Origin: Polaromonas sp. A23
Lineage (GTDB): Bacteria > Pseudomonadota > Gammaproteobacteria > Burkholderiales > Burkholderiaceae_C
Reading direction: 5' to 3'
DNA: 64,000 nt
Assembly (NCBI RefSeq): GCF_002001015.1
Contig: NZ_MUNO01000012.1
Coordinates: 186,001-250,000 of the forward strand
The notes under the pieces were generated by a model, which did not search any database, had not been told where the DNA came from, and worked only from the letters and a program-made list of their open reading frames with translations. The stretch's first letter is position 1; every line of letters begins with the position of its first letter. A program made the position numbers and the translations under genes. This document shows, piece after piece, positions 31,529 to 39,350 of this stretch.

Positions 31529-32710
31529 ATGAAATCAATACGGTTGAAAGAAGGCAAAGAGCGCTCGCTGCTGCGGCGCCACCCCTGGGTGTTTGATGGT
31601 GCCGTTGCGCGTGGCGGAGCCGACGCCGGGGAAACGGTGCGTGTGGAAGGCCACGATGGCCAGTTTCTCGGCTGGGGGGCGTTCAGTCCGAATTCCAAGA
31701 TTCGTACCCGTATCTGGAGTTTTGTCGAGACCGAGCGGATTGATGCTTCGTTTTTTGTAGCACGTATCGCACAAGCTATAAGGGCTAGAGGCCGTTTTGA
31801 CATAAAAAGTGACGGAATGCGACTGGTACACGGCGAATCCGACGGTTTGCCCGGCCTGGTGGTGGACCGTTATGCCGATACGCTGGTGGCTCAGTTTTCG
31901 AGCTGCGGTGTGGAGCGCTGGAAAAGCGTGATCGTCGATGCTCTGTTGGCCGAAACCGGACTCACGCGCCTGTACGAACGATCTGATGCCAGCGTGCGCT
32001 CCCTGGAAGGATTGCCGGAGGCGACGGGCTGGCTGGCGGGTTCGGGCACGACCGAGCTGACCATCACCGAACACGGCTGGCAGCTGGGTCTGGACATCGC
32101 CACCGGTCACAAGACCGGTTTCTACCTCGACCAGCGTGACAGCCGCCGCAAGTTTGCCGAACACGCGCGGCGCCTGCAGTTCCAGAACGTGCTCAATTGT
32201 TATTGCTACACCGGCGGCTTTACGGTGGCCGCGCTGGCCGGGGGCGCAGCCCATGTCACCTCCATTGATTCCTCAGGCCCGGCCATCGAAAAAGCGGCGG
32301 CCAATGTGGCACTCAACGGGTTCGATGTGGCCCGGACCACCATGCTGGATGCCGACGTGAATGCCTCGCTGCGGCAGTTTCACAAGGAAGGCCGCACTTT
32401 CGATGCCATCGTGCTTGATCCACCCAAGTTTGCGCCCACGGTTGCCCATGCCGAGCGGGCTGCCCGCGCCTACAAGGACATCAACCGGATTGCGCTGTCC
32501 ATCCTGGCGCCCGGCGGTGTTTTGTTCACCTATTCCTGCTCCGGCGGCATCAGCGCCGACCTGTTCCACAAAATCGTTGCGTCGGCGGGTATTGACGCCG
32601 GCATCGACGCCTTTATCACCGAACGCCTTGGCGGCGCGCCTGATCATCCGATGACGGTGAATTTCCCGGAAGGGGAGTACCTCAAGGGGCTGGTATTGCT
32701 CAGGAAGTAA
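31529..32710 (+). CDS. Class I SAM-dependent 23S rRNA methyltransferase, RlmI-like
   Basis: 393-residue enzyme of the RlmI group (E. coli RlmI makes m5C1962 in 23S rRNA). A PUA domain at the N-terminus (LKEGKERSLLRRHPWVFDGA) is followed by an EEHEE-like linker, then RLVHGESDGLPGLVVDRYAD and the Rossmann domain with SAM motif NCYCYTGGFTVAALAGGA near residue 223. DPPKFAPT lies near 299, and the catalytic Cys in FTYSCSGGIS near residue 337. Residues about 75-91 (ARIAQAIRARGRFDIKSDG) are encoded by a small-repeat copy that replaces normal sequence without changing the length much. Confidence 0.88.
   Translation: MKSIRLKEGKERSLLRRHPWVFDGAVARGGADAGETVRVEGHDGQFLGWGAFSPNSKIRTRIWSFVETERIDASFFVARIAQAIRARGRFDIKSDGMRLVHGESDGLPGLVVDRYADTLVAQFSSCGVERWKSVIVDALLAETGLTRLYERSDASVRSLEGLPEATGWLAGSGTTELTITEHGWQLGLDIATGHKTGFYLDQRDSRRKFAEHARRLQFQNVLNCYCYTGGFTVAALAGGAAHVTSIDSSGPAIEKAAANVALNGFDVARTTMLDADVNASLRQFHKEGRTFDAIVLDPPKFAPTVAHAERAARAYKDINRIALSILAPGGVLFTYSCSGGISADLFHKIVASAGIDAGIDAFITERLGGAPDHPMTVNFPEGEYLKGLVLLRK
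31751..31800 (+). repeat. Small repeat (SR copy 6) in frame inside the rRNA methyltransferase gene
   Basis: TTTTTGTAGC...ACAAGCTATAAGGGCTAG and AGGCCGTTTTGA match the forward consensus end GGGCTAGAGGCC. The middle is more diverged than in other copies. Confidence 0.6.
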
Positions 32711-32721
32711 AAGATACAAAC

Positions 32722-32770
32722 AAAAAGTACCGCGGGCCCTTTAAATACGGGCGCAAACAGCTATAAAAAG
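32722..32770 (-). repeat. Small repeat (SR copy 7) downstream of the rRNA methyltransferase gene
   Basis: GGGCCCTTTAAATACGGGCG followed by CAAACAGCTATAAAAAG, reverse orientation. The remaining gap to 32941 shows no gene or clear promoter. Confidence 0.68.
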
Positions 32771-32941
32771 AGGAACATTTAATCTCCCAGGAAAACCACA
32801 GATGCTTCACGCCTTCCCTAAGGTAATGAAGCCAGTCCGGCCTTCGCCCGCACTCCCTCAGGGGCTTGTGTTGACCGCTAAACTCCCCACCTTCACAGTC
32901 TCCCGGCTACCGTTTCCCCCCATCGTTTTTAGGCAAACACC

Positions 32942-33994
32942 ATGAGTTTGATTCCAGTGACCATCCTGACCGGCTTTCTCGGTTCCGGAAAAACCACGCT
33001 TTTGAAGCGCATCCTGACCGAAGCCCACGGACAGAAGATTGCCGTCATCGAGAACGAGTTCGGCGAGGAAAACATTGACAACGAGATCCTGGTCAACGAC
33101 ACCCAGGAAAACATCATCCAGATGAACAACGGCTGTATCTGCTGCTCCATCCGCGAGGACCTGCGCGAAACCCTGCAGCTGCTGGCCGCCAAAAAGCGCA
33201 AGGGGCTGCTGGATTTTGAGCGCGTGGTCATCGAAACCACTGGCCTGGCCGACCCCGGCCCGGTGGCGCAGACCTTTTTCATGGACGAGGAGATTGCCGA
33301 GCAGTACTTGCTGGACTCCATCCTGACACTGGTGGACGCCAAGCACGCTGCCGGCCAGCTCAATGACCGGCAGGAAGCCCGCCGCCAGGTGGGTTTTGCC
33401 GACCAGATTTTCATCAGCAAGGCCGACCTTGTGGCCGAAGATGAAGTTCAGGCGCTGATGCACCGCCTGAAACACATGAACCCGCGCGCACCGCAGAAAG
33501 CCGTGCACTTTGGCGAAGTGGCCATTGCCGATGTGTTTGACCTGCGCGGCTTCAACCTGAACGCCAAGCTTGACATCGACCCGGATTTTCTCAAGGCCGA
33601 CGACCACGATCATGGCCATGACCATGAACACGGTGAGCATTGCGACCACCCTTCGCACGCCCATGACGATCAACATGGCCACCATCATCATCACGACGAC
33701 GATGTGAAGAGTTTTGTGTTCCGGTCAGGCCGCGCGTTTGACCCTGCCAGGCTGGAGGACTTTCTTGGCGCCATCGTCAACATTTATGGCCCCCGCATGC
33801 TGCGTTACAAGGGTGTGCTTAACATGCAGGGGACGGACCGCAAGGTGATATTCCAGGGTGTCCACCAGCTGATGGGCAGCGACCTCGGTCCCGTATGGGC
33901 TGCGGGGGAGGAGAAAACCAGCAAGATGGTCTTTATCGGCATCGATTTGCCCAAAGATATTTTTCTCCAGGGTCTGGAGCAGTGTCTGGTTTGA
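32942..33994 (+). CDS. CobW/COG0523 metal-chaperone GTPase with His-rich loop
   Basis: 350-residue G3E-family GTPase that likely delivers zinc or another metal to a target enzyme. P-loop GFLGSGKTTLL at residues 11-21, Walker B-like IETTGLADPG (about 99-108), the metal-binding CICC motif in NNGCICCSIRED at about 61-72, and the NKxD-equivalent SKAD near residue 160. A His/Asp-rich loop at about residues 222-256 (DDHDHGHDHEHGEHCDHPSH and on) would store or sense metal. The C-terminal CobW_C domain fills 258-350. No Zur-type box is evident upstream, so regulation is unclear. Neighbours do not reveal the client protein. Confidence 0.88.
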   Translation: MSLIPVTILTGFLGSGKTTLLKRILTEAHGQKIAVIENEFGEENIDNEILVNDTQENIIQMNNGCICCSIREDLRETLQLLAAKKRKGLLDFERVVIETTGLADPGPVAQTFFMDEEIAEQYLLDSILTLVDAKHAAGQLNDRQEARRQVGFADQIFISKADLVAEDEVQALMHRLKHMNPRAPQKAVHFGEVAIADVFDLRGFNLNAKLDIDPDFLKADDHDHGHDHEHGEHCDHPSHAHDDQHGHHHHHDDDVKSFVFRSGRAFDPARLEDFLGAIVNIYGPRMLRYKGVLNMQGTDRKVIFQGVHQLMGSDLGPVWAAGEEKTSKMVFIGIDLPKDIFLQGLEQCLV

Positions 33995-34306
33995 GGTAGG
34001 CTGTCCACACATTGCCTTTGAAGGCGGGAGGGCCCCATGATTGTCTCCATTCTCCAACGTTTAGGCCTCCGGGCGGCACGGCACCCTGGTGAGCCGCTAC
34101 AATCGCGCGCCGACTCCAGTACCCGAGCCACGCCTTCCAAAAGGCAAGGCGAAAAAGTCAGGGTAAGTACTGGCCTTAAAACTGCAGGTGCGGCGGCAGA
34201 CAAACCAGACAATCAGGTAAAAGACAGGGTTGGGGCGACAAAAGTCAGCCCGGCCCGGAGTCAGCACGGGGAGCACCCTGAAGCTGCCTCCACGAGGAGA
34301 CCCAGT

Positions 34307-35446
34307 GTGAAAGCTCAAGTGAAGAAGTCCAAGGCAGTGGTGAAAACCACAGTGAAAGCCGCTTCGGCCGGCAAAGCCAAAACCACGACCAAAGTGGCGG
34401 CCAAGCCTGCCAAACCTGCAGCTTCAAAAACGACAGCTAAAAAAGTCGTCCCGCCTGTCAAGGCCAAACCCAAGACGGTTGCCAAACCCGCGGTAAAGGC
34501 CAAAGCCAAAGTGACTGCTAAAACCAAGCCTGTACCTGCCAAGAAAGCTCCCGCAGCCAAAAAACCTGTACCGGTTGCGAAAGGCCGGCCTGCCGCCAAA
34601 CCGGTCAAGCCTGCAAAGCCTGCCCCGGCTGCAAAAAAGAAACCTCCCGTTAAACCTGCGGTCAAGGCCGTCAAACCCTCCACCAAGCCGGCCAAGCCGT
34701 TGGTGAAGGGTAAAGCCTCCGCCAAACCTGAAGAAAAAGTCATCAAAACGATTGCCAAAACGGCGGCCAGCCCCGCCGCTAAAACCCCGCCCGCTCCCGC
34801 CAGCATCGCCGCAGCGCCTTCGCCGTTGCAAACACCGGCCTTGAAGCCGGGACGTCGCGCATCTTTGCGTAACTCCTCTTTTGCACCGCCTCCCGCTCCC
34901 ATGATTCCCACCCACTCGCCGGACGCTGCGAAAGCCAGCTACTCCACCATTGCCGAACGCGTGATCGCACCGCCACCGCATGTGGCGGCCAAAAAGGATC
35001 CCAAGCTCGCCAACAACTGGAAAACCAAACCGGGCCATGAGCTGACGGACGAAGAAGTCAAGGCCATGCCCGATGCGGAATACATGAATGAGAAGCAGCT
35101 GGCCTTTTTCCGCCACAAGCTGTCAGTGCTCAAGCAGGACATTCACAACAGCGCCGGTGAAACGACCGAACACCTCCGCGAAGATACGGTGGTAGTGCCG
35201 GACCCGGCTGACCGGGCGACGATCGAGGAAGAACATGCCCTCGAATTGCGTACGCGTGACCGCGAGCGCAAGCTGCTCAAGAAGATTGAACAGTCCATCG
35301 CCCGCATCGACTCTGGCGACTACGGGTATTGCGATGAAACTGGTGAAGCCATCGGCGTGGGTCGCCTGATTGCCCGGCCGACGGCCAATCTGTCGCTGGA
35401 GGCCCAGCAACGCCGAGAGCTCAAGCAAAAAATGTTTGGCGATTGA
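34307..35446 (+). CDS. dksA: DksA-type RNA polymerase-binding factor with long Lys/Ala/Pro-rich N-terminus
   Basis: 379 residues from a GTG at 34307 with GAGGAGA 7 nt upstream. Residues 1 to about 240 are a histone-H1-like tract of KAKPKTVAKPAVKAKAK-type repeats. Residues about 255-379 are a DksA domain: coiled coil with the acidic tip (VVVPDPADRATIEEEHALEL) and the globular zinc-finger fold ending LSLEAQQRRELKQKMFGD. Only one of four zinc cysteines remains (Cys342 in GYCDETGEAIGVGRL), as in known cysteine-poor beta-proteobacterial DksA forms. It modulates RNA polymerase with ppGpp. The upstream frame from 34037 is open but lacks a ribosome-binding site. Confidence 0.85.
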   Translation: MKAQVKKSKAVVKTTVKAASAGKAKTTTKVAAKPAKPAASKTTAKKVVPPVKAKPKTVAKPAVKAKAKVTAKTKPVPAKKAPAAKKPVPVAKGRPAAKPVKPAKPAPAAKKKPPVKPAVKAVKPSTKPAKPLVKGKASAKPEEKVIKTIAKTAASPAAKTPPAPASIAAAPSPLQTPALKPGRRASLRNSSFAPPPAPMIPTHSPDAAKASYSTIAERVIAPPPHVAAKKDPKLANNWKTKPGHELTDEEVKAMPDAEYMNEKQLAFFRHKLSVLKQDIHNSAGETTEHLREDTVVVPDPADRATIEEEHALELRTRDRERKLLKKIEQSIARIDSGDYGYCDETGEAIGVGRLIARPTANLSLEAQQRRELKQKMFGD

Positions 35447-35479
35447 TCTTTCCCTCCACTTCCTCCTGAACCTTCGCTG

Positions 35480-37291
35480 ATGGCCAAAGAAGATACCGCT
35501 CCTGGCTTGTTGTCAAAAGTCGTGAAGTTCGTCCGCAACCCTGCGACGAACTGGTCCGACCTCGACAGCAAGGATGCGGATCGGGAGGACGCGTTGAGCA
35601 AACAAATGCTCAAGGAAATGATCGAACGCAAGCGCCGCAATGACTTTGTGCGCAAACGTGAATTCGACATGCTCCGGAAAATGCGCAAACGGGAGGCCAT
35701 GACGGGGCAAGACCCCGGCGCCCGGCCTTCTTTTTTCCAGAGCAGCATGCCTTCCAAGCCGGATGACCGTGCTGTTACGTTGAAGAAGATCGACGAGATC
35801 GAAGCCCAGATGTCCATGCAGTGGTGGAAAACCAAGCACGGAAGCCCGACAGCGGGTGCTGGTGATCCCTCGGCTTTTGCTTCGTCCACTGCGGCAAGCC
35901 CCGCGAATCTCAGCGCCCATGCGCCTTTGCTGGACAACGCACTGCCTGAAAGTTACGCGGCAACCGCCCCTGCTCCTCTGCCTGGAACCGCAGGCAGGCC
36001 CGCTGCTGCCACGTCTGCCGCGGCAGCTCCCGTAGCAACTCCGCCGCCTGGCGTGGTGGCAAAGCCGGCGGTTGTGGTTGTGCCACCAAAACCGGTGGTG
36101 TCCAGTGGGTCAAGCATTGCTTCCTTGTCCCGGGAAGGGGAAACTTCAGGCTTCTCGGCATCCAAGTTCTCTGTGGTGGATGCTGCGGAAGTGGCCCATG
36201 ATCCCGAGCTTGAGGAAGCCTCTATCCGTTTTGCCAATGGCGACGACGCGGGTGCAGAAGCGGGGCTGCTCGAAACGTTGGCTCCGCAGGGCAGCCGGGT
36301 TCGCCATGCAGACACCTGGTTTGCGCTGTTTGACCTGTACCGGGCCACCGGCCAACAGGAAAAGTTCGAGAACCTTGCCATCGAGTTCGTGGGACGTTTT
36401 GACCGTTCGGCGCCGCAATGGTTTTCCATTCCAGCCATGGTGCAGCAGTTGTCTGCGCCGGTCGCTGCTGCCTCAGGTAATGGGCCTGCGGTTGACTGGA
36501 CCTGTCCGTCGAGCCTGGGCATACAGACCGTCGCTGCGCTCAGTGCCGCGCTGGCCCGCTCCCCCATGCCTTGGCGCCTGGAGTGGAAAAATCTCAAGAC
36601 CATTGACGAAAACGCGGTCGAGCCGTTGAGCAAGGTTTTCAGCGGCTGGGCAACACAACCGGTACAGCTGCGTTTTGGCGGGAATGCGCAGCTGCAGCGG
36701 GTGCTGCAGGACGCAACACCCTCCGGCGTTCGCGACACCTCCCAAGGGTGGTGGAAACTGCGCATGGAAGCCCTGCGGGTGACGCAGCAACCTGACGAGT
36801 TTGAGCTGACCGCCCTCGATTTCTGCGTGACCTACGAGGTTTCACCGCCTGCTTGGGAAAGTGCGCGCTGCGATTACAAGCCACTCGACTCACAAGGTCA
36901 CATGGCCAGCAATGCCATCATCGGCGACGTTTACCGCGATTCGGCCCCTTCCAGCATGAGCTCTGCGCTGGAAGGCGATACCGAAATGGGTGGTAATTCG
37001 CAGATGAATCAGCTCTACGCCGTTGAGTTGGCCGGCCAGATCGAAGGCGATGCGATCGTGGTGTTGGACCGGCTGGAGGCCAAGTTGATGGGCGCAGACA
37101 TCATGGTCATCTCGTGCGCCAAACTGATCAGGGTCGATTTTTCTGCAGCGGGCACCCTGCTCAACTGGGTTTCTGCCCGGGAGGCTGAAAACCGCGCCGT
37201 TCAGTTCACGGATGTCAACCGCCTCGTAGCTGCATTCTTCAATGTGATCGGCATCACCGAACACGCCAGAGTCCTGACGCGCACCGACTAG
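35480..37291 (+). CDS. STAS-domain protein with Ala/Pro-rich linker
   Basis: 603-residue cytoplasmic protein. Residues 1-130 are a charged helical region (EDALSKQMLKEMIERKRRND), 140-220 a low-complexity Ala/Pro/Val linker, about 240-300 a helical-repeat-like part (VRHADTWFALFDLYRATGQQ), and about 330-440 and 510-600 STAS-like domains. The last is the clearest (QIEGDAIVVLDRLEAKLMGA, then VDFSAAGTLLNWVSAREAEN). Such genes commonly follow dksA in Comamonadaceae, 33 bp downstream here. STAS domains bind phosphate- or nucleotide-bearing partners in anti-anti-sigma style control; no kinase partner is nearby, so the role is unknown. Confidence 0.72.
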   Translation: MAKEDTAPGLLSKVVKFVRNPATNWSDLDSKDADREDALSKQMLKEMIERKRRNDFVRKREFDMLRKMRKREAMTGQDPGARPSFFQSSMPSKPDDRAVTLKKIDEIEAQMSMQWWKTKHGSPTAGAGDPSAFASSTAASPANLSAHAPLLDNALPESYAATAPAPLPGTAGRPAAATSAAAAPVATPPPGVVAKPAVVVVPPKPVVSSGSSIASLSREGETSGFSASKFSVVDAAEVAHDPELEEASIRFANGDDAGAEAGLLETLAPQGSRVRHADTWFALFDLYRATGQQEKFENLAIEFVGRFDRSAPQWFSIPAMVQQLSAPVAAASGNGPAVDWTCPSSLGIQTVAALSAALARSPMPWRLEWKNLKTIDENAVEPLSKVFSGWATQPVQLRFGGNAQLQRVLQDATPSGVRDTSQGWWKLRMEALRVTQQPDEFELTALDFCVTYEVSPPAWESARCDYKPLDSQGHMASNAIIGDVYRDSAPSSMSSALEGDTEMGGNSQMNQLYAVELAGQIEGDAIVVLDRLEAKLMGADIMVISCAKLIRVDFSAAGTLLNWVSAREAENRAVQFTDVNRLVAAFFNVIGITEHARVLTRTD

Positions 37292-37490
37292 GCTTCTGCG
37301 CTTCGTCCCGGGGTCTTTTCGACCCTTTCCGTTAAGTCACTTTGACGCTGCAATGCGCTGCGCATGGCAAGCGCCATGACGTGCGCTCTCTCGTCCCGAA
37401 CACCCAGCGGCATTTCCCACTAGAACCTTGCGCGGCGCGCCCGCATCGGGCTATCACTGTGCTGGTGTTTAAAGCAACACTTTCATTGGA

Positions 37491-37520
37491 CGTTCTAAGT
37501 GCTTAATTTAGAACGTTTTT
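37491..37520 (+). terminator. Candidate rho-independent terminator after the STAS gene
   Basis: Stem CGTTCTAA / TTAGAACG followed by TTTTTTAATTT. The stem is AT-rich, so the strength is doubtful; it would insulate the dcw operon from upstream transcription. Confidence 0.45.
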
Positions 37521-37563
37521 TAATTTCCTGCTGCTTTGAAAATCGTTTCTAAGTGCTTGATTT
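37493..37563 (+). repeat. Direct repeat pair upstream of mraZ
   Basis: TTCTAAGTGCTTAATTT (37493-37509) and TTCTAAGTGCTTGATTT (37547-37563) differ at one base and are 54 bp apart. They could be binding sites of a regulator of the dcw operon or overlap its promoters. The wider gap 37292-37668 has no gene. Confidence 0.5.
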
Positions 37564-37615
37564 CATTGAAAAAATTTGTAGCAAAGCACTTGCATGGGAA
37601 AACTTTCCTGATAAA

Positions 37616-37648
37616 GTGGGAGAAAGTGCAATTTAGTGGTGAAAAGTG
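37616..37648 (+). promoter_or_regulatory. MraZ-binding box (four GTG repeats at 10-bp period)
   Basis: GTGGGAGAAA, GTGCAATTTA, GTGGTGAAAA and GTG start at 37616, 37626, 37636 and 37646, an exact 10-bp period on one helix face. MraZ of E. coli binds similar TGGGN5-spaced repeats ahead of mraZ to repress its own operon. Position just before the mraZ start fits autoregulation. Confidence 0.75.
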
Positions 37649-37668
37649 TTTTCCAAAGGTTTTTAACG

Positions 37669-38097
37669 GTGTTTCAAGGCGCGTCTTCTCTAGCTCTCGA
37701 TACCAAGGGGCGGCTTTCTGTGCCGACCCGGCATCGTGACGTCTTGAGCGCCACGGCGTCCGGCCAGCTCACCATCACCAAGCACCCCCACGGCTGCCTC
37801 ATGATATTCCCGCGTAACGAGTGGGAAAAATTCCGCGAACGCATTGCCTCCCTGCCGATGCAGGCACAGTGGTGGAAGCGGATTTTTTTGGGCAATGCCA
37901 TGGATGTGGACATGGATGCCACTGGCCGTGTGCTGGTTTCGCCGGAATTGCGCGCGGCAGCGGGCATCAGCAAGGATACGGTGCTGCTTGGCATGGGCAG
38001 TTACTTCGAGCTCTGGGATGCGGCAATCTATGCGGCCCAGGAGGCGGAGCAGATGAAGGGCGACATGCCCGATGTCTTCAGAGATTTTTCATTCTGA
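37669..38097 (+). CDS. mraZ: Transcriptional regulator MraZ
   Basis: 142-residue DNA-binding protein of the MraZ/AbrB type, made of two SpoVT-AbrB-like halves. It opens (GTG) [20 protein letters not shown], the family hallmark, and the second half has [20 protein letters not shown] at about residues 77-96. The GTG at 37669 gives the normal family start; the frame extends to 37636, but that part would lie in the MraZ box. First gene of the dcw operon, it autoregulates by binding the GTG repeats upstream (known for E. coli). rsmH starts 9 bp downstream. Confidence 0.93.
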   Translation: MFQGASSLALDTKGRLSVPTRHRDVLSATASGQLTITKHPHGCLMIFPRNEWEKFRERIASLPMQAQWWKRIFLGNAMDVDMDATGRVLVSPELRAAAGISKDTVLLGMGSYFELWDAAIYAAQEAEQMKGDMPDVFRDFSF

Positions 38098-38106
38098 AAG
38101 ACGACG

Positions 38107-39060
38107 GTGCAAGACACATGGACACATCGCACCGTCTTGTTGAACGAAGCAGTCACAGCGCTTCAAATCAACCCGGACGGGCATTACATCGACGCGACCT
38201 TTGGGCGTGGTGGGCATTCGCGCCTGATCCTCTCCCGACTGTCCGGGCAAGGTCGCCTGACCGCCTTCGACAAGGACCCCGAAGCGATTACCGAAGCGCA
38301 AGCCATTGCGGACCCGCGGTTTTCCATTCGCCACGAGGGCTTCAGTCATCTCGGCGAGTTGCCGGCGGGCAGCGCGGCCGGCATTCTGATGGATCTGGGC
38401 ATCAGTTCCCCTCAGATCGACAACCCGGCACGGGGTTTTTCCTTCCGCGGCGACGGACCACTGGACATGCGCATGGATACCACGCGCGGCCAGAGTGTGG
38501 CCGAGTGGCTCGCCGATGCAGAAATCGACACCATAGCGGAGGTCATTCGTGAATATGGCGAAGAACGGTTTGCTGGGCCGATTGCAAAGGCGATTGATCG
38601 TCGCCGACAGGAACGGGGCCCTTTTGGAACCACCGCTGAATTGGCCGAAGTCGTGGCTGGCGCGGTCAAAACCCGCGAGCCGGGCAAGGACCCTGCAACG
38701 CGCACATTTCAGGCTTTTCGGATTTTCATCAACGCCGAGCTTGAAGAGCTTCAGCAAGCGCTAGAAGCTTCGCTCGCAGTATTGCAACCGGGAGGACGTT
38801 TGGTGGTGATCAGCTTTCATTCCCTGGAAGACCGCATCGTCAAGCAATTCATCGCTGAGCATTCGCGTGAGGTATTCGATCGTCGTGCGCCATTTGCGGC
38901 GCCCAAAGCCATGCATCTCCAGGCACTGGCGCGTGTCAAGCCTGGTGCCGAAGAAGTGGCTGCCAACCCGCGTTCGCGCAGTGCCGTCATGCGGGCGGCC
39001 GAACGGACCGCGGTACTTCTTCAGCCGTCGACGCAGCGTTATCCGGGTGGATCCAGATGA
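38107..39060 (+). CDS. rsmH: 16S rRNA (cytosine1402-N4)-methyltransferase
   Basis: 317-residue SAM-dependent enzyme (MraW) that makes N4-methyl-C1402 in 16S rRNA. Start is GTG at 38107, [20 protein letters not shown]. Motifs: SAM-binding [13 protein letters not shown] near residue 30, FDKDPEAI near 58, [13 protein letters not shown] near 95, and [20 protein letters not shown] near 228-247. The length is slightly above the usual 305-315. The stop overlaps the ftsL ATG (ATGA). In the dcw cluster between mraZ and ftsL, as in most proteobacteria. Confidence 0.95.
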   Translation: MQDTWTHRTVLLNEAVTALQINPDGHYIDATFGRGGHSRLILSRLSGQGRLTAFDKDPEAITEAQAIADPRFSIRHEGFSHLGELPAGSAAGILMDLGISSPQIDNPARGFSFRGDGPLDMRMDTTRGQSVAEWLADAEIDTIAEVIREYGEERFAGPIAKAIDRRRQERGPFGTTAELAEVVAGAVKTREPGKDPATRTFQAFRIFINAELEELQQALEASLAVLQPGGRLVVISFHSLEDRIVKQFIAEHSREVFDRRAPFAAPKAMHLQALARVKPGAEEVAANPRSRSAVMRAAERTAVLLQPSTQRYPGGSR

Positions 39061-39350
39061 CGCGCCTCAACCTGGTTCTCCTGCTTGCCGTACTGTTCAG
39101 TGCGCTGTATCTCGTGCATACGCAATACGAGTCCCGCCGTCTGTTTGTTGAGCTTGAAAAAACAGCGGCGCTGAACCGACAGATCGAGGCAGAAAAAGAG
39201 CGCCTGCAGGTTGAAAAGCGCGCGCAGGCAACGCCTCTGCGTGTTGAACAGCTTTCGAAGGAACGTCTGCAGATGCGCTCGGCCACGCCGGCCATCACCG
39301 AGTACGTCACGTATAAAAATGCAGACGCAGCAGGTGGCTCTCGTGAGTAG
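39057..39350 (+). CDS. ftsL: Cell division protein FtsL
   Basis: 97-residue bitopic protein of the FtsQLB complex. Short cytoplasmic MTR, then one helix ([20 protein letters not shown], residues 4-23), then a leucine-zipper-like coiled coil ([20 protein letters not shown] and on). It activates FtsWI at midcell. The ATG overlaps the rsmH stop, and its own 3' end overlaps ftsI by 32 bp. Size matches the family. Confidence 0.93.
   Translation: MTRLNLVLLLAVLFSALYLVHTQYESRRLFVELEKTAALNRQIEAEKERLQVEKRAQATPLRVEQLSKERLQMRSATPAITEYVTYKNADAAGGSRE

Noticed and set aside
34037..34306. In-frame upstream extension of dksA to 34037
   Set aside because: No ribosome-binding site there, whereas the GTG at 34307 follows GAGGAGA; the upstream residues do not continue the KPA repeat pattern.
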